64,000 nt of DNA from CAZLRH01 sp964562015 (GTDB taxonomy: Bacteria > Verrucomicrobiota > Verrucomicrobiia > Opitutales > JABDGR01): assembly GCA_964562015.1 (NCBI GenBank), contig CAZLRH010000012.1, forward strand, positions 1-64,000. Reading direction: 5' to 3'. The notes below the pieces were generated by a model, which saw only the letters and a list, made by a program, of their open reading frames with translations, did no database searches and had not been told where the DNA came from. Numbering within the stretch: the first letter of the stretch is position 1; each line of letters begins with the position of its first letter. A program made the position numbers and the translations under genes. Positions 28,204 through 35,741 of this stretch are shown here, in pieces.

Positions 28204-28268
28204 GGACGTTTGCTGGCATGGGCGATGGATGGTTTTTCATTTGCCTGCCAGAGATTCCGGATTTTTAC

Positions 28269-28529
28269 CTAAACTTTGATAATCTCAGTGATTCGCACTT
28301 CCTGCGTTGCATGGTCCACCCATTAGGTAAACAGGAAATCCCCTGCCAGCACATTCTCCACCTCATGGCCTGCGGCATCCGCAGTGCGGAAATCGCTGCG
28401 TCGAAAAGGGTCTGCGGCCAACTGATCCGCCCGATCGAGTATCGCCCGCTGCTTTCGTCTTGGCAGACTCGCTACAAACGCCGCGGCGGGCAGCGACAAA
28501 TGGCTTTCGTAGCGAAAGGGATTAGGCAT
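28269..28529 (-). pseudogene. RelE/ParE-like toxin interrupted by an in-frame TAA
   Basis: The frame opens at ATG 28529 (MPNPFRYESHLSLP) and runs 68 codons to a TAA at 28323-28325, just after GDFLFT. Past that stop the same frame continues WVDHATQEVRITEIIKV and ends in a real stop at 28269-28271. A Tyr at the TAA would give FLFTYWVDHATQEVRI, the usual last strands of RelE/ParE-type toxins. A single third-base change from TAT or TAC explains the break, so this is a toxin inactivated by one point mutation. Its ATG overlaps the antitoxin stop by 8 bases, the usual coupled arrangement. Confidence 0.78.
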
Positions 28530-28725
28530 GGCCAAGTTGTTTGCGCAACTCCGCCACCTTGACTTTTTTGCCCGCCGCCATCGCTTGCAACCGTCGGGCG
28601 GTTTCTTTTTTCCAGAAAGCATTTTCCTGGCCCAACTGGATTAGAAAAGTCGATACCTGGCGTCGATCCTTCTCGGAAAGCCGGGTCAGGCGCTGCTTCA
28701 AATCGATAATGGCTTCCGCCGTCAT
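28522..28725 (-). CDS. Antitoxin-like protein of a toxin-antitoxin pair
   Basis: 67 residues from the ATG at 28725 (MTAEAIIDLKQRLTRLSEKDRRQ); an ATG 12 codons upstream is possible but adds an unconserved segment. The protein is short, helical and charged (ENAFWKKETARRLQAMAAGKKVKVAELRKQL), with no recognised DNA-binding fold. Assignment as antitoxin rests on its position: its stop overlaps the start of a RelE/ParE-like toxin frame by 8 bases. Since the toxin is broken, this gene may now be free of addiction constraint. Confidence 0.68.
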   Translation of the reverse strand: MTAEAIIDLKQRLTRLSEKDRRQVSTFLIQLGQENAFWKKETARRLQAMAAGKKVKVAELRKQLGHA

Positions 28726-28797
28726 GCCCGCAAGGTTAGTTCTTCGGCCAAAAATCGTCAAGTGGAGATGAATCGTTCTTCAATGGGTGGAACGGCC

Positions 28798-29709
28798 TCA
28801 ATCCAACTGCTGCTGCTCTTTCACTGCGCGGCGGGCATCACGAAAGGTGACTTCATGCGAGTCGCGAATGTACGCCGACAGCAGCGCTTTGTCGCACAAC
28901 GTATTGACGAGCCGTGGAATGCCCCGGCTGCGGTGGTAAAGGTAGCGCAGGGCGGCGGCGGTGAAGACCGGGACCGAAGGCGCGGAGGCGACAGCGGAGG
29001 CTGGGGCGACAGACGGGGAGGATTTCGTCTCCGTCGAGACAGCGGCCTGCTCCCGCGTCTGTGTGGCCAGCGCAAGTCGGTGCTGAATGTACGCCCGCAC
29101 TTGCGCGTACCGCAGCGGCCGCAATTCGTAAAACACGAGAATGCGTTGCCGCAACTGCCGCAAGCGTTTCTCCGCCAGCCGCGCCTTCAGCTCCGGTTGA
29201 CCAATTAAAATAATTTGCAATAGTTTTTGGGTGTCCGTCTCCAAATTCGAAAGGAGCCGCAATTGCTCCATGACTTCGAAGGAAAGATTCTGCGCTTCGT
29301 CGATGATAAGCACGATGTCCTTGCCCGCCTGGATGCGCCGCAGCAGCGCCGAGTTCAACCGCCCGGTGAGATCCGCACTGTCGAGCGTAAGCGTGCCCCG
29401 CGTGGCATCCTCGGGCAGTTCGCCGAGTTCGCGCAGGATGGCGGCGAGCAGCTCGCGCTCGGTCAGCCGCGGGTTGAGGATGAGCGCGGTGTCCGTGCGC
29501 CCGGAGTCGAGTTCGTTCAGGAACGCGCGGCACAACGTCGTCTTGCCGCAACCGACTTCACCCGTCAGCACCACAAACCCGGCCTTTTGCGCCAGGCCGT
29601 AGCGGAGGTGGGCGAGGGCGTCCTGATGCGTCGGGCTCAGGTACAAAAACCGCGGATCAGGCGTGATGTTGAAGGGCATCACCTGAAAGCCGAAAAACTG
29701 CTGGTACAT
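28798..29709 (-). CDS. ExeA/GspA-like AAA ATPase
   Basis: 303 residues. It begins MYQQFFGFQVMPFNITPDPRFLYLSPTHQDALAHLRYGL, the classic N-terminus of ExeA/GspA ATPases. Walker A is TGEVGCGKTTL (about residues 45-55), Walker B is DIVLIIDEAQNL, and an arginine-rich sensor region follows. The C-terminal part carries a short Ser/Pro/Val-rich insert (about 235-262) before the last helices, and no peptidoglycan-binding domain. In type II secretion the ATPase works with GspB to assemble the secretin through the wall; the GspB-like genes downstream on the same strand support that reading. No secretin is in this window. Confidence 0.85.
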   Translation of the reverse strand: MYQQFFGFQVMPFNITPDPRFLYLSPTHQDALAHLRYGLAQKAGFVVLTGEVGCGKTTLCRAFLNELDSGRTDTALILNPRLTERELLAAILRELGELPEDATRGTLTLDSADLTGRLNSALLRRIQAGKDIVLIIDEAQNLSFEVMEQLRLLSNLETDTQKLLQIILIGQPELKARLAEKRLRQLRQRILVFYELRPLRYAQVRAYIQHRLALATQTREQAAVSTETKSSPSVAPASAVASAPSVPVFTAAALRYLYHRSRGIPRLVNTLCDKALLSAYIRDSHEVTFRDARRAVKEQQQLD

Positions 29710-29845
29710 GGCCCGGGGAAAGTGGAACGTGTAAAGGTGGAAAGGGAAAAATCGACTCCGCTGGCCGCCGGGTTCGCCGGCAGGCGGAAATTAAAAAGCA
29801 AAATTGCCCGAAACGTCGCCCCGAGGCGAGTACGGAAGCAGGCCT

Positions 29846-30058
29846 TTTTACCGCGAAGAACACGAAGGACGCGAAGGCGGCAAGAGAACCACAGCAGAAC
29901 CGGAGAAGATTTTTAACCGCCGATTACGCAGATTTACACAGATTCCAGCAACAGAGCTGGCACGCCTGCTGAAAACACCTGCGTTCATCTGCGCCATCTG
30001 CGGTTACGGCTCATTTTTCTTCTCCGGCTTCGCGCCCTTCGCGTCCTTCGTGGTAAAA
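29846..30058. repeat. Nested long inverted repeat
   Basis: Outer arms: 29846-29879 (TTTTACCGCGAAGAACACGA and on) pair with 30028-30058 (ending CCTTCGTGGTAAAA). Inner arms: 29915-29946 (TAACCGCCGATTACGCAG and on) pair with 29979-30006 (ending CATCTGCGGTTA). The arms are built of word-like micro-repeats such as GAAGGACGCGAAGG. The whole 480-base spacer 29710-30189 holds no gene. Confidence 0.78.
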
Positions 30059-30189
30059 TCCTCTCCCTCCGCGCCCCGAAAAAAATTGCAACGTTTCCGT
30101 CTCTGTGTTGTGATAATAACCAGTTCGCCCGACTCTGTTTTCTGCACTTCCTCCTCGGGCGGCCCCGGCCCGCCTCGCACCACCCCGCC

Positions 30190-31200
30190 ATGTTGTCCGA
30201 CCGCAGTTATATGCGTACGACGGAAGCCCCGACCCGGCTCCCGGCCTGGCGGATTTTGGTGGGCGCGGCGATCGTGTTGTTCCTCGCCAACAAGCTGCTT
30301 GCGGCCTGGCTCCCGCTCTCGGAATCCCTCCTGCTGGCCGACGGCGCAGGCAAGCTCTCGTCCGCCAACGGCGTGGAAGTGAAGGAGGCTTTTCTATTGT
30401 CTTTTCAGGTGCCGTATGTGGACGGCCTCAACGACGGCCGGTGGTGGACGCCGCTCACCTATGGGCTGGTGGAGACGAACTGGCTCTTTGGCCCGCTGGG
30501 GATTTTTTTCCTGGGCGTTTTTGGCAGCATGGTCGAGGCCGAAGTCGCCCGCCGCCAATTTGTGCTCCTCTGCCTCTGTTCGGCCCTCGCTGGCGCGGCC
30601 CTCTGGCTGCCGTTGCACTGGCATTCGGGGGAAATGCTGGCCTCGGGCTGTACCACCCTCGTCGCCGGGCTGCTGGCTTTTTGGTGTTTCACGGTGACCG
30701 AGGAGCCCCCGCCGCTGCGCCGCTACCTGCCGGTGCCCTTGGTTGCGCGTCCGCAAATCATTTTCTGGATCGTGCTCGCCCTCGAATTCGCCGCCTTCCT
30801 GAGCCTCGAGCTGCCGGCCGCGCTGCAAACGGAAAATCCCCCGCCCGGCCATTATTTTAATTCCGCGCACCTCGGCGCGATGTTCGCCGGCTGGGTCTTT
30901 GCGATGGTCCAGCGCCGCGCCCTGTCCGCGCGCCACTGGCTGGACGATCCCGCGGAGTCCACGCCCCGGCGCTGGCTGCAAAAAGCGATGAAAGTCGGCG
31001 CCGGCAACGATACTCGCGGGGCCGGCACGCCCGCCGCCCCGGCGGAAGCGCCCGTCCCCGGCGCCCAGTTTTCCAACCGCCGCGAATTGCGCGACGAACT
31101 CGACCGCATCCTCGACAAAATCAACGCCGGCGGCCTCGGCGCCCTCACGCCCGTCGAACGCCAGACCCTCGACCGCGCCAAGGAATTGTTGAAGAAGTGA
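30190..31200 (+). CDS. Rhomboid-like intramembrane protein
   Basis: 336 residues with about six hydrophobic helices. The candidate catalytic Ser152 lies in LASGC at the start of a helix, and His227 in SAHLGAMFAGW, the usual rhomboid dyad positions. The first Gly of the GxSG motif is Leu, so activity is uncertain. The C-terminal tail (about 280-336) ends LDRILDKINAGGLGALTPVERQTLDRAKELL, like the small helical domain (DUF6576-type) often attached to bacterial rhomboids. An alternative ATG lies seven codons downstream. It appears monocistronic; a repeat-rich spacer of 395 bases follows. Confidence 0.75.
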   Translation: MLSDRSYMRTTEAPTRLPAWRILVGAAIVLFLANKLLAAWLPLSESLLLADGAGKLSSANGVEVKEAFLLSFQVPYVDGLNDGRWWTPLTYGLVETNWLFGPLGIFFLGVFGSMVEAEVARRQFVLLCLCSALAGAALWLPLHWHSGEMLASGCTTLVAGLLAFWCFTVTEEPPPLRRYLPVPLVARPQIIFWIVLALEFAAFLSLELPAALQTENPPPGHYFNSAHLGAMFAGWVFAMVQRRALSARHWLDDPAESTPRRWLQKAMKVGAGNDTRGAGTPAAPAEAPVPGAQFSNRRELRDELDRILDKINAGGLGALTPVERQTLDRAKELLKK

Positions 31201-31249
31201 GCCGGTGAAACGCAACCGAGTTTTTATTGTGAGAAAGCGAGCAAGAGAC

Positions 31250-31415
31250 TAGGCGGGTCGAGGACGCCCCGCCCTACCTTTTGATATTCCGTCAGGCCAA
31301 TGGCTTTCATCCCTTTCGAGGGTAGGGCGTGGTTGGGTAGGGTAGGGCGGGGCGTCCTCGACCCGCCTAATTGGTCTGGTTAAGGAGGTAGGGCGGGGCG
31401 TCCTCGACCCGCCTA
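31250..31415. repeat. Three copies of repeat family C
   Basis: A 29-base unit (GGTAGGGCGGGGCGTCCTCG then ACCCGCCTA) is present at 31341-31369 and 31387-31415 on the plus strand and inverted at 31250-31278. The copies are identical by eye. The inverted copy and either direct copy can form a long hairpin. Confidence 0.88.
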
Positions 31416-31595
31416 GCGTGGCACATATTTTCGACACGGAGGCGGGCTCTAGATTCTCCGCGCTGGTCCGCCTTGTTAGGGCCAACCTCCGCTCTTCCAG
31501 CAGGGTAGTACCCCATAGACCCGTTTCGTTCCTCCGTCTAAGATGGCCCGTCCAGTCCAACGCACAGCAACAATCCCGCAACTCAGTTTTTATTT

Positions 31596-31715
31596 ATGGC
31601 TAAGAAATCCCGAGGTGGTCGCATGACGGCCGCCAAAAATCGCGCCGCTAAATCAAAGGGCGGCAAAGGTCCCATCGCCAAGCGCCCCGCCGGCCGCAAC
31701 ATCATGAAGACCTAG
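31596..31715 (+). CDS. 39-residue highly basic protein
   Basis: ATG 31596 opens MAKKSRGGRMTAAKNRAAKS and continues KGGKGPIAKRPAGRNIMKT before TAG. Thirteen of 39 residues are Lys or Arg and none is acidic. Codons follow the high-GC usage of the genome, and a terminator-like hairpin lies just downstream, so a real gene is likely. The composition resembles tiny ribosome-associated proteins or DNA-binding peptides, but no family is recognised. There is no Shine-Dalgarno; the leader is T-rich. It is separated by repeats from the rhomboid gene upstream. Confidence 0.6.
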   Translation: MAKKSRGGRMTAAKNRAAKSKGGKGPIAKRPAGRNIMKT

Positions 31716-31748
31716 CCGCCTTTGGCGGTGACATTTTTCAGGCCAAGG

Positions 31749-31770
31749 CCGTCGCCAGACGGTCTTTTTT
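31749..31770 (+). terminator. Rho-independent terminator-like hairpin
   Basis: CCGTC (31749-31753) and GACGG (31758-31762) around loop GCCA are followed by TCTTTTTTG. The stem is short but GC-rich, and the U-run is clear. It would end the transcript of the 39-residue basic protein. Confidence 0.62.
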
Positions 31771-31849
31771 GTTTTTGTGAGTTTGGGAGCCGAGCTGTTC
31801 GTTAACCACGCGCTTGCCTGCCGTGCCGCCCTCGGCTTTGCTGGCGGGG

Positions 31850-32863
31850 ATGGCGAACGGCATCCTGACGCGGCGCGACCCGCGCTTTCTCCTCTTTGGC
31901 CTGGGGCTCGAGGAAACCTCGTGGCGCGGGGTGGGGCTGCTGGCGGCCGTGTTTTTCGGCTCGCTCGTCATCGCCGCCATTTTAACTCCGCTGACCTTCT
32001 GGGCCGCCGAAGCCTATGTCAGTTGGCGGCAGGGTGGCGGCGCGCTCGACTACGACCACGGCCTGCTCGGCTACGGCATCGATGTGTATTTCGATCGCCT
32101 GCGCTGGGTGCCGATTCTGCTCGGCCTGCCGTGGCTGATGCTGGTGTGCCACTTGTGGTCGTTGCGCGCCCTGGGCCTCGGCCGTGGCACCACCACGAGC
32201 GGTACCGCCAGTTTTTTTGGCGCGTACCTCGGCGGGCTCGTGCTGGTCGGCCTGCTGGCCCTCGCGCAAAAAACGTTCACCACCATTATCCCGCGCCCCG
32301 AAGGAGTCCACTGGGCCTCGACGCTCCTGAAAGCCGCGCTCGGCGGGCTACTGCTCGGCTTCCTCGAGGAAACGATTTTTCGCGGCCTCATCCTGCGCAT
32401 CTTCTACACGTCGACCCGCCAACCCTGGATTGCGCTCGCCGCCACTTCCGCGTTTTTCGCCTACACGCATTTCAAGGTCCCCGCTTCCGTGCTCAGCCAT
32501 TTTCCAACCGGCGCACGCTGGGACACCGGCTGGCTCGTCGGCTGGTGGGTGACGATCGGCATCACCGTGGATTTTGACTGGGCGCATTTTCTCGCGCTCT
32601 GGATGCTCGGCATGGTGCTGGGCGCGTTGATGCTCCGCACCGGTTCGCTCCTGCCCGGCATCGGCCTGCACGCTGGCCTCGTCGCCGCCATGTTCATTTA
32701 TCGCGACATGTATAATTTCCCACCCGACCCCGGCCGCGTGCTTTGGGGCGGCAGCGGGTTGACCGACGGCTGGGCCGCCTTCGCCGTGCTCACCGTTGTG
32801 TTCATTTTCCTCGCTGGCCGGCGCATCGAAAGCTGGCAAGGCCGCTCCGGCGTGCTGCGCTGA
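31850..32863 (+). CDS. CPBP-family intramembrane metalloprotease
   Basis: 337 residues from the ATG at 31850 (an in-frame TTG 12 codons upstream is also possible). About eight hydrophobic helices. The family signature is FLEETIFRGLIL (EExxxR) in the second half, followed by FAYTHFK and later HAGLVAAMF, which supply the metal-binding His residues. CPBP (Abi/Rce1-type) proteases cleave within or near the membrane and are often linked to peptide maturation or immunity. No peptide substrate gene is obvious, although a tiny basic protein is encoded immediately upstream. Confidence 0.87.
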   Translation: MANGILTRRDPRFLLFGLGLEETSWRGVGLLAAVFFGSLVIAAILTPLTFWAAEAYVSWRQGGGALDYDHGLLGYGIDVYFDRLRWVPILLGLPWLMLVCHLWSLRALGLGRGTTTSGTASFFGAYLGGLVLVGLLALAQKTFTTIIPRPEGVHWASTLLKAALGGLLLGFLEETIFRGLILRIFYTSTRQPWIALAATSAFFAYTHFKVPASVLSHFPTGARWDTGWLVGWWVTIGITVDFDWAHFLALWMLGMVLGALMLRTGSLLPGIGLHAGLVAAMFIYRDMYNFPPDPGRVLWGGSGLTDGWAAFAVLTVVFIFLAGRRIESWQGRSGVLR

Positions 32864-32878
32864 ACTCGCGGTGGCCGC

Positions 32879-33337
32879 TCAACTATTGAGCAGGGCCGCG
32901 TTAAAGTAGACGTGCACTTTCTTTTCCTGGGTCCCGGCCTGCGCGGCATCCGGCTCGTCGCGGAATTTCACTTGCCCGGTTCTGTCCTCGTTCGCGATTT
33001 TCGCCAAGGCCTGATAGTCCTCCGGGTTTAAGGGCACGGTGAATTCTACATCCTGACCGGGCGGTTTGGCCGCCGCCAAGCGCACGAGTTGCGCCTTGAA
33101 GTCCGGCGTCAGCCTCTGTCCCCACGCCAAAAATTTCGCGGACGTGCTCATCGCCGCGGTTGCATCCGCCGGGGCCGTGCCGGTTGGGCTGTTCGGCGCC
33201 GAAGCGGAAGTGCTGCTGGGCACGGCCGGCGCGGTCACCGGTACTTCCGATTTCGAGCAACCCGGAGCCATGAGCAAAATCACGCTCAAAATTCCCGCGC
33301 TAATGACCCGCTTCTTCTTATTCGTATCGTTGTGCAT
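32879..33337 (-). CDS. Hypothetical lipoprotein
   Basis: 152 residues from ATG 33337 (MHNDTNKKKRVISAG). A leader with a KKKR cluster and hydrophobic helix ends in the lipobox MAPGC, followed by a Ser/Thr/Pro/Ala linker. A helical part follows (SAKFLAWGQRLTPDFKAQLVRLAAAK), then a short beta-rich end (VHVYFNAALLNS). I recognise no domain. The gene lies tail-to-tail with the CPBP protease, 15 bases apart. An in-frame ATG six codons upstream exists. Confidence 0.65.
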   Translation of the reverse strand: MHNDTNKKKRVISAGILSVILLMAPGCSKSEVPVTAPAVPSSTSASAPNSPTGTAPADATAAMSTSAKFLAWGQRLTPDFKAQLVRLAAAKPPGQDVEFTVPLNPEDYQALAKIANEDRTGQVKFRDEPDAAQAGTQEKKVHVYFNAALLNS

Positions 33338-33508
33338 GACGCACCTTAAAGCCATTCCCTCCGTGGGGCGAATAGAAGTTCTTCGCCAGGCATGGGGACA
33401 TCACCCACCATCATTTCCATGGGAATAAGCGGCCCACGCATTCCCGCCCATATTTTTGTCGCGCCCGGCGGGAAACCCGTCAAAAAGTCATGCGTTCCTC
33501 CGCAACGC

Positions 33509-34261
33509 ATGGCGACCTTGCGTGAAATCCTCGCTCCCCGCCTGCGGGCCGCCCGCGGCGCCGGCCTCGACGTCCTGTTTCCGCGCTGGTGCGTCGCCTG
33601 CAACGGCCTTGTCGAGGAAAGCCCCCTGCTGCACCTCTGCGCCGCGTGCTTCGCAGAAATCACCTTCGCCGAAGCACCCCACTGCAACACCTGCGGCTGG
33701 CCCTTCCTCGGCGAAGTCGAAGGCTCGCGCCGCTGCCCCCACTGCCTCGACCTCAACCCCCAATACCACGAAGGTCGCACCGGCCTCATCCTCCGTGGCG
33801 TCGCCCGCCACTTTCTCCATGAATTCAAATACCGCCGCGGCCTCCACCTCCAAGCCGACCTCCGCGCGCTCGCCCGCCATTCGCACGGCCTCCTCGACTT
33901 CGTGCACGGCGCCACCCTCGTCCCCGTTCCCCTCCACGAAAAACGCCTCCGCTGGCGCGGCTTTAACCAAGCCCGTCTCCTCGCCGAAGCCCTCGCCGCC
34001 GAGACCTCCACCGCCGGCCTCGCGGAACTCCTCCTCCGCCTCAAGGAAACCCCCACCCAGACTCGCTTCGACCGCGCCGAACGCGAACGCAACATGCGCG
34101 GCGCCTTCGCCCTCCGCCCTGGCGCCGACCTCGACCCCGCCCGACGCTACGTCCTCATCGACGACGTCTTCACCACCGGCGCCACCCTCAACGCCTGCGC
34201 CGAAGTCCTCCACCACGCCGGCGCCCGCCACCTCGACGTCGCCACCCTCGGGCATGGGTAG
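33509..34261 (+). CDS. ComF-family amidophosphoribosyltransferase-like protein
   Basis: 250 residues. An N-terminal double zinc finger (CVACNG, CAAC, CNTCGW, CPHC; about residues 29-83) is followed by a type I phosphoribosyltransferase domain ending in the PRPP motif VLIDDVFTTGATL (about 217-230). The segment FKYRRGLHLQADL is typical of ComF. ComF proteins support DNA uptake and repair after natural transformation. Codons are strikingly C-ended (GCC, CTC, ACC, CGC), more so than most neighbours, a style shared with accD. The ATG at 33509 is chosen because the first 39 upstream codons are unconserved. Confidence 0.9.
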   Translation: MATLREILAPRLRAARGAGLDVLFPRWCVACNGLVEESPLLHLCAACFAEITFAEAPHCNTCGWPFLGEVEGSRRCPHCLDLNPQYHEGRTGLILRGVARHFLHEFKYRRGLHLQADLRALARHSHGLLDFVHGATLVPVPLHEKRLRWRGFNQARLLAEALAAETSTAGLAELLLRLKETPTQTRFDRAERERNMRGAFALRPGADLDPARRYVLIDDVFTTGATLNACAEVLHHAGARHLDVATLGHG

Positions 34262-34283
34262 GGCGCGCTGCCCCCAGCGCGCC
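34262..34283. repeat. Palindromic repeat family B, copy 4
   Basis: A perfect hairpin, GGCGCGCTG / CAGCGCGCC with loop CCCC, directly at the stop codon of the comF gene, where it could act as a transcript end structure. Confidence 0.82.
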
Positions 34284-34345
34284 GTTTAAGGTATAAGGTG
34301 AAAAGCTAATTGACGTCGCCACCCTCGGCCACGGGTGAAAAAACA

Positions 34346-34532
34346 AGTGTTCTAGTGCTTGGTTTTTTAGTGCTTAGTTGCTAGTCTGCAACCCGCCTAG
34401 ACTCTTCCCGACCCGGTTTTTGCCTCTTTCATGTCCGGTCTCTTCCGCTTTTGAATTTTGAATCTTCAATTTTGCATTCCCCGCCCTGCTTTTTTGCCCA
34501 CTAAGCACTAAAACACCAAGCACTAAAGCACT
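34346..34532. repeat. Inverted micro-repeat (AGTGCTTGG / CCAAGCACT type)
   Basis: Arms 34346-34380 (beginning AGTGTTCTAGTGCTTGG) and 34499-34532 (ending CCAAGCACTAAAGCACT) pair. The interior has GAATTTTGAATCTTCAATTT words. A related single arm lies at 60796-60830. The rest of the 355-base comF-accD spacer appears non-coding. Confidence 0.72.
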
Positions 34533-34616
34533 CATAATCAGCAGATTAGGATAAGATTGAACGCCCCCCCGCCCTCGCCAGTCAATGAGGGTAGGGCAAG
34601 CTCCCTTTCCCGCACC

Positions 34617-35507
34617 ATGGCACTCTTCAGCAAACCCAAGTACTCGACCGTCACCGTCAAGAAAAAGGACATCCCCAAAGGCCTTTGGGAGAAATGCCCC
34701 GTCTCCGGCGAAATCGTTTACCGCAAGGAACTCGAAGCCAACTGGAACGTCGTCCCCGGCTCCGGCTACCACTTCCACCTCGACTGTCACCGCCGCCTCG
34801 AACTCCTCCTCGACGAAGGCTCCTGGAAAGAACACGACACCCACCTCCGCGCCGCCGACCCCCTCGAATTCACCGGCGAATCCTCCTACCTCGACAAACT
34901 CGCCCACCACCGCAAACGCACCGGCCTCACCGACGCCGTCATCACCGGCACCGGCACCCTCGACACCCAACCCCTTTCCCTCGCCGTCATGGACTTCCGC
35001 TTCCTCGGCGCCAGCATGGGCGCTGTCGTCGGCGAAAAAATCACCCGCGCCATCGAACGCGCCACCGAGAAAAAAACCCCCGTCCTCATCGTCTCCGCCT
35101 CCGGCGGCGCCCGCATGTACGAAGGCATCCACAGCCTCATGCAAATGGCCAAAACCTCCGCCGCCCTCGCCCGCCACGCCCAAGCCCGCCTCCCCTACAT
35201 CTCCATCCTCACCGACCCCACCATGGCCGGCGTCATGGCCAGCTACGCCACCCTCGGCGACATCATCATGGCCGAACCAGGAGCCCGCATCGGCTTCGCC
35301 GGCCCCCGCGTCATCGAGGAAACCACCAAGCAGGAACTCCCCGCCGGCTTTCAAACCGCCGAATTCCTCCTCGAACACGGCCTCATCGACATGATCGTCC
35401 CCCGCAAGCAAATGAAAGCCACCCTCTCCGGCCTCCTCCGTGCGTTCGCGGAAGGCATGAACGGCCGCAAACTCAAAAGCCTCCCCGCGGATAAATCGGC
35501 CGCGTAG
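34617..35507 (+). CDS. accD: Acetyl-CoA carboxylase carboxyltransferase subunit beta, zinc cysteines lost
   Basis: 296 residues. The carboxyltransferase core is normal: SASGGARMYEGIHSLMQMAKT, SYATLGDIIMAEPGARIGFAGPRVIE. It transfers carboxyl from carboxybiotin to acetyl-CoA to make malonyl-CoA with AccA. The N-terminal zinc ribbon is degenerate: Cys27 (EKCPVSGE) is kept, but residues 30, 46 and 49, which align with the other E. coli ligands, are Ser, Val and Ser. The flanking LWEKCP and YRKELEAN are conserved, so the alignment is secure. Zinc binding by this ribbon is therefore unlikely. accA is not nearby. ATG 34617 gives the standard N-terminus. Confidence 0.92.
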   Translation: MALFSKPKYSTVTVKKKDIPKGLWEKCPVSGEIVYRKELEANWNVVPGSGYHFHLDCHRRLELLLDEGSWKEHDTHLRAADPLEFTGESSYLDKLAHHRKRTGLTDAVITGTGTLDTQPLSLAVMDFRFLGASMGAVVGEKITRAIERATEKKTPVLIVSASGGARMYEGIHSLMQMAKTSAALARHAQARLPYISILTDPTMAGVMASYATLGDIIMAEPGARIGFAGPRVIEETTKQELPAGFQTAEFLLEHGLIDMIVPRKQMKATLSGLLRAFAEGMNGRKLKSLPADKSAA

Positions 35508-35544
35508 GTGCTGGATCTACGAAGGGTAGAGTGGGTGTGTAAGT

Positions 35545-35624
35545 TTTCGTAGCGCGGTGCTTTAGCCCGCGCTTGGAGGGTAAATCTTGCAGGACACAGC
35601 ACTGGCTAAAGCGCAGTGCTACAA
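35545..35624. repeat. REP family A copy 1, upstream of RAYT
   Basis: Left arm 35545-35573 begins TTTCGTAGCGCGGTGCTTTA; the right arm 35598-35624 (AGCACTGGCTAAAGCGCAGT and on) is an imperfect complement. It lies about 120 bases before the transposase start. Confidence 0.8.
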
Positions 35625-35741
35625 CCAATCCGGCTTGCTGACTTTTGGTGATCAAGCGACGTCGAGCCATGACCTAGATTATGGTCAAACGCATTTTCGC
35701 ACTCGACGCAAACTTGGGTATTTCCATGCTTTTGCCTGGTT

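Noticed and set aside
28323..28325. Programmed recoding of the TAA codon in the toxin
   Set aside because: TAA is not a selenocysteine codon and no slip site or structure is seen; a point mutation is simpler.
31250..31415. CRISPR-like array
   Set aside because: Only three copies, one inverted, with irregular spacing and no cas genes.
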